In this document: one piece after another, positions 59,611 through 64,000 of the stretch
How the letters are laid out: the number at the start of each line of letters is the position of its first letter
Numbering within the stretch: position 1 is the stretch's first letter
Source: Fremontodendron californicum
Taxonomy: Eukaryota; Streptophyta; Magnoliopsida; Malvales; Malvaceae
DNA length: 64,000 nt
Direction of reading: 5' to 3'
Assembly (NCBI GenBank): GCA_030761205.1
Contig: JAULJL010000010.1
Coordinates: 12,867,241-12,931,240, forward strand
Program-made: the position numbers and the translations under genes
Notes under the pieces: generated by a model
Told to the model about the DNA's origin: nothing
Database searches by the model: none
Seen by the model: only the letters and a program-made list of their open reading frames with translations

Positions 59611-61247
59611 TGATAAGCTCATAAAATATACATTTTATGCCTAACTACCTTTAGTTTTTGTTATGTTTTCGATCTTTATCTTGTTTACTTACATTATATT
59701 TTTGAATTTTAGGTACAATAAGGAGAATGAAGTCAAAATATATCAATAATGATGGTAAAGAGCTTACAAAATCATAATCAGAAGATGGAAGAAGACTTGG
59801 GAGTCAAAAAGATAAATTTCTGGTTGCAAAGCAAGAAGGCAGATTTGACCTCTAGAGCTTGTTGCTAAGAAATCATGATGTTAAATTATTTATTTGAAGA
59901 AACATTATCCTTGACTTTTGAAGATGACTTGAATAACTTTCCAACGATAGTTTACACGCCCAAATCGGACAATAAATGGTCATCCAAATCAGCCAAGGAA
60001 GTACGAGAAATTGGTCAAGAAAATCAGTGACCAGCGCCGCGGCGCCGGAGTCTGGCATTGCAGCGCCCAAAAGATCGAAAGTCAATGCTGCAGTGCTGGC
60101 CACTGGCGCTGCAGCGTTGGCCGGGTTGCCTAAAATCAGAAAAATATGCAAAAAATTGAAAAATTGCCAAATTTGCACTATTTTGCCTCTTAGCTTCCTT
60201 GATCAGCAAGAAAGGGTTTTCAACGTTTTAAAGCTCTATAAATACCATATTTTGAGCCACAAACTAGACATATTTTGAGGAGACTCAAGGGATCATCATT
60301 ATTCTTATTCTTCTTCTTATTCTTCTTATTCTTATTCTTCTTATTCTTCTTATTCTTCTTCTTCTTCTTCTTCTCCATTCTTTTATTTTTTTAGTTTTAT
60401 GTATATATTATTTATGCCTATGCTAGGCTAAACTTCTCTTTGGTTAAGGGTGATTTCAAGGCCCTAGACATGTTGTGTAATTTATATTTAGATTTTATCT
60501 ATCATTAATTTTCTATCAAAGTTGATTATGTTCTTCCATAAGAATTGTTTATGATCTTTGTCTTGATTTGTTTAGGTGTACAACTAGATAGATTTTGATA
60601 ATTATCTATTGCTAGTTTAGGAGTCTTGATCCGTGTAATTGTCTTGTTTTCCTATTCATAAGTGGCAATTTGTGATTAATGATTATATTAGAGTTTTCTC
60701 TAATTGCAAAGTGCAACATAACATAGGTTAAACAATCCGAGCTTATGTGTTTGTTGCCTAGATCAACCTATCTTTCTCATCATATAGTTGCCATTACATT
60801 AAATCTAGAGAGCTTATTCTAGGTTGTCTAGTGGTTAGAGACTAAATAGAGAGCTTGTTCTATTTAATGACGAACTAAGGAAAGATTGGGGTAACCAAGC
60901 TTGTTGTTATCTACGGTTGATAATTTTGATTGTTAATTGATGTTGATAGATCTGATTATTGATTCTCAATGATGTCTAGTGGTGGAGAATGAAACCTTAA
61001 CCATACCTTTCTCATATTTGATTTTCTCTTACTTATTTGCATCTTGCTTTTATTGTTTGCTTTACTTTTAATTATTTCAAAAACCCCATTTCCCCTTTTC
61101 TTTTATTAGTCTTGAATTTAAGTTTTAAACTAGTAATTTATAAACTAAAAAGCAATCTCTGTGGATTCGACCCTTGCATGCTACTTTACTATAATTGATC
61201 ATATTAAGTGCAAGGTTTAATAAAGATACACTCTTTTGGGTGCATCA
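59611..61247 (+). repeat. Second plus-strand LTR within element B
   Basis: TGATAAGCTCATAAAATATA to TTTTGGGTGCATCA. It differs from the other LTRs around 60010-60130, which is GC-rich (CAGCGCCGCGGCGCC). It has a TTCTTATTC microsatellite at 60298-60375. The right end abuts a gag cut inside its coding sequence. Confidence 0.85.
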
Positions 61248-62359
61248 ATTCTCCATCACAATTATTATTCCATCATCTTTTGTGCTGCATAGCTCATCGA
61301 GGAATGATGCATATTTTGGTATTTGTTGAATGGCATCCACAAACAAGCTGTTTAAGGTTTTCGGCATGTGTTGTTCATGTTCCTCATCCTTGAACTTTGC
61401 GAATCTACTAGTAAAAGGTGGAGAAGAAACATTAGTAAAAGTTGGAACCTTAAACGTTACCTCAGGTGCCGAAATACTCTCCTTTGGAATTGAAGCTTCA
61501 TTATCTTCAAGAAGTAAATCCATCTCAAGTTCTTTCTCATCCTCGGGTTTCCTTGATTTTCGAATTCATCCTCAAGTTGTTCGGGACTAGCATTCTCCTC
61601 TTGATGAATCATAGTTTGGGAGGGGAATGGTTCATGTAGTTCTTCAGATCTTTGTACTACCAATCTGTCCATTGTACTAGCCAATTGACTCATTTTTGTT
61701 TCCAAATCCTAGAGATTTGCCCTTGTTTCCCTTTATTCCTGTTGAAGTTGCAATTGGTTAGTAGTAAGGGAATTGACAAGATCTTCTAACGAAATACCTG
61801 AGTTGTGAGTCACATGTGGTGGCTCAAGAAGATCTTGTTGTTTTTCCCATGATTGATTGGGGACAGATGGAGCCCTGCTTTCCTGTATATATGCCCTTGT
61901 TTCCTGTTGAAATTCCAAAGTATTAGCAACAAGAGAATTGACAAGATCTTTTAATTCTTGATCTTGTTCTTGAGACCATGATTGATTGAAACTTGATGGA
62001 TGAGTGTAATTGACATAAGAATCTACTTCTTGATAATTTCTCGAGTAGCCATAATTAGTATGATCCCACCATTCCTCATTGTAAGCGTTTGGGAAAGGAT
62101 CATACTGTTGTTCTTGGAACCCTTGTTGGCTCTGGTATCCTTCTAAATCATAGGTTGGTTCACAACTATCTTTTTGGAAGTATGGGCACCAATTTGTTGG
62201 ATGATCCATCATGAAACACACTCCATATTGCCTTGATTGTTGAACATTACTTATTGCCACTTGTTGAACTATGGAGATGAGATTGTCTAGTCGATTCTGA
62301 AGGTTCTGAAGTTTTGATGTAGCACCTGCCATCTCTTCTTGCTTGAAATTTGTAAACAA
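61248..62359 (-). pseudogene. Athila-type gag C-terminus, minus strand
   Basis: The best-preserved gag in the window. The ATG at 62359 opens a 208-codon frame with NLQNRLDNLISIVQQVAISN, the intact knuckle CGVCFMMDHPTNWC (C-x2-C-x4-H-x4-C), an EEWWDHTNYGYSRNYQE segment and SLEDLVNSLTTNQLQLQQE at its end. Coiled-coil and acidic regions continue at 61705-61457 and 61523-61245 in shifted frames. VTFKVPTFTNVSSPPF and LNSLFVDAIQQIPKYASFLD follow. It is cut at 61248 by the LTR end, before the RRNP-type tail. Confidence 0.82.
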
Positions 62360-62442
62360 AAACCTGTATGTACAAGAAAAATAAAATTAATTACAACTGA
62401 AAATAAGAATAAACCAAGTAACTAATAAACTAAATAAAGCAA

Positions 62443-62460
62443 TCCTCGGTAGCGGCGCCA
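62443..62460 (-). promoter_or_regulatory. Degenerate tRNA-Asp primer-binding site of element B
   Basis: TGGCGCCGCTACCGAGGA on the minus strand, six bases from the LTR end. It differs at three positions from the site in element A. Confidence 0.75.
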
Positions 62461-62466
62461 AAAACT

Positions 62467-63974
62467 TGATGCACCCAAAAGAGTGTATCTAATTTAACCT
62501 TGCACTTAAAAAGAATCAATTGGAGAGTATAGTGATTAGCAAGGGTCGAGTCCACAAGGGATTGGGTTTTAGTTTATCAATCACTACTTTAAAACTTAAA
62601 TTCAAAGAAAACAAAAGTTAAAGGGGGTTTTGAAATCAATTTAAGCAAACAATAAAAATAAGAAAGCAAGTACATAAGAAGTAATCAGATATGAGAAATG
62701 TATGGTTAAGGTTTCATTCTTTACCACTAGACATCATTGAGAATCAATTTCAGATCAATCAATATCAATTAACTATCAAAATTATCAACCGTAGATAACA
62801 ACAAGCTCTGCTACCCCAATCTTTCCTTAGTTTGTCATTAAATAGAACAAGCTCTCTATTTAATCTCTAATTATCAAACAACCTAGAATAAGCTCTCTAA
62901 ATTCAATTTGATAATAGCGTTATGATGAGAAAGATAGGTTGATCTAAGAAACAAACACATAAGCTCAAATTGTTCAACTTAGGTTATGTTCCACTTTGCA
63001 ATTAGCGAAAACTCTAACATAATCATTAATCACAAATTGCCACTATTGAATAGGAAATCAAGACAATTACACGGATCAACACTCCCAAACTAGAATTAGA
63101 CAATTATCAAGATGTATCTAGTTGTACACCTAAACAAATCAAGACAAAGATCATGAACAATTCTTATAAAAAAACATAAGCAACTTTGATAGAAAATCAA
63201 TATATGGTAGAATCTAAAAATCAATTACAAAATATGTCTAGGGATTTGAAATCACCCTTAACCAAATAAAAGTTTAGCCATGCATAGGCATTGTTAACAT
63301 AAACATAAAAGAAACTAAGAAGAAAATCTAAAAGAAAACTAAGAGAATGGAGAAGAAGAATAATGATGATGATCCTTGAGTCTCCTCAAAACCTTGTCTA
63401 GTTTGTGACTCAAAAGATGGTATTTATAGAGTTTAAAACCCTGTGAACAAGTCCTTGCCACACAAGTAAGTTATGAGGCACAAAAATCACGTTTTTGGAA
63501 TTTTTTTTCTTCTAGTTTTTGCGGTTTTTGGGCACCTAGGCGCCGGGCATTCTGTCTCCCATTTTTCTGCTGCATCATCTCGCACTTCTTTGACTGATTT
63601 GGATGACCATTTCTTGTTCGATTTGGGCGTTTAAACTACCGTTAGAAAGGTATTCAAGTCAGCTTCAAAAGTAAAGAAGGAAGTTTCTTCAAATAAGGAA
63701 TTAACATCATGTTTTCCTTGCAACAAGCTCCGGAGGTCAAATCTGCTTTCTTGCTTTGCAACCAGAAATTAATCTTTTTGACTCTCGAGTCTTCTTCCAT
63801 CTTATGATTATGATTTTGTAAGATCTTTACTGTCATTATTGACATCTTTTGACTTCATTCTCCTTATTGTACGTAAAATTCAAAAACATAATACAATTAA
63901 TCAGAATAAAGATATAAGACATAACTAAAACTAAGAATAGAAAGGACATAAAATGTGTATTTTATGATTTATCA
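62467..63974 (-). repeat. 5' LTR of element B
   Basis: TGATGCACCC to TATGATTTATCA on the plus strand, with the right terminus slightly decayed. ACTAT follows immediately. Confidence 0.85.
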
Positions 63975-64000
63975 ACTATATAGATATATATATGTATATA

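Larger units (their letters stand above)
52199..63974 (-). mobile_element. Athila-like element B, internally rearranged
   Basis: Outer minus-strand LTRs lie at 52199-53682 and 62467-63974. A perfect 5-bp target duplication ACTAT occurs at 52194-52198 and 63975-63979. A degenerate tRNA-Asp primer site sits next to the right LTR. Between them the order is: minus internal 3' region, the same region inverted, a plus-strand LTR, plus gag, plus internal region, another plus-strand LTR, then minus gag. No pol domain is present on either strand. Confidence 0.85.

Noticed and set aside
1..64000. tRNA, rRNA, organellar insertions or bacterial-type operons
   Set aside because: Reading for cloverleaf ends, rRNA motifs and clustered long ORFs gave nothing convincing; only tRNA-complementary primer sites of retroelements were seen.

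Overview
ORGANISM. The window is plant nuclear DNA, most likely from a eudicot. It is AT-rich, has spliced GT-AG genes, and is dominated by plant LTR retrotransposons of the Ogre/Tat and Athila types, a plant L1-type LINE, Helitrons, hAT MITEs and a MULE. The species cannot be named from the sequence alone. LAYOUT. 1-10409: the 5' part of a minus-strand Ty3/gypsy element resembling Ogre/Tat: gag remnant, tRNA primer site and a very long LTR. A 2977-bp MULE (4180-7156, 10-bp target duplication) sits inside that LTR and carries a three-exon plant-mobile-domain (PMD) gene. 10410-14100: intergenic, with a 404-bp hAT-like MITE and several perfect palindromes. 14502-21518: the only clearly intact host gene, a ten-exon SRT2-type mitochondrial sirtuin on the minus strand, with a GC-rich hAT MITE in intron 1. 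21850-29064: AT-rich DNA with ~425-bp tandem repeats, a 356-bp Helitron whose empty site can be read in the neighbouring repeat units, and a GC-rich hAT MITE. 29084-48483: an L1-type LINE bounded by a 19-bp target duplication and split by an Athila-like element (33578-45005). That element was itself hit by an Ogre-like solo LTR (37016-42145). The solo LTR contains intronless, same-strand fragments of several unrelated host genes: glyoxalase I, a DEMETER/ROS1-type DNA glycosylase, a calcium-dependent protein kinase and a small probably mitochondrial protein. 48503-52198: AT-rich DNA with a second copy of the first MITE and a 1.4-kb long-TIR element. 52199-63974: a second Athila-like element (perfect ACTAT target duplication) rearranged internally into a giant inverted repeat with two plus-strand LTRs and a second gag. 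HOW IT FITS. Nothing looks like an operon or pathway. One host gene lies in a retrotransposon graveyard. The most notable structures are the multi-gene retro-chimera inside an LTR, the PMD-carrying MULE whose reading frame opens inside its own terminal hairpin, the fold-back Athila derivative, and a gag-only Athila family with no recognisable pol in any copy. LIMITS. All family names come from reading motifs by eye; no database search was possible.
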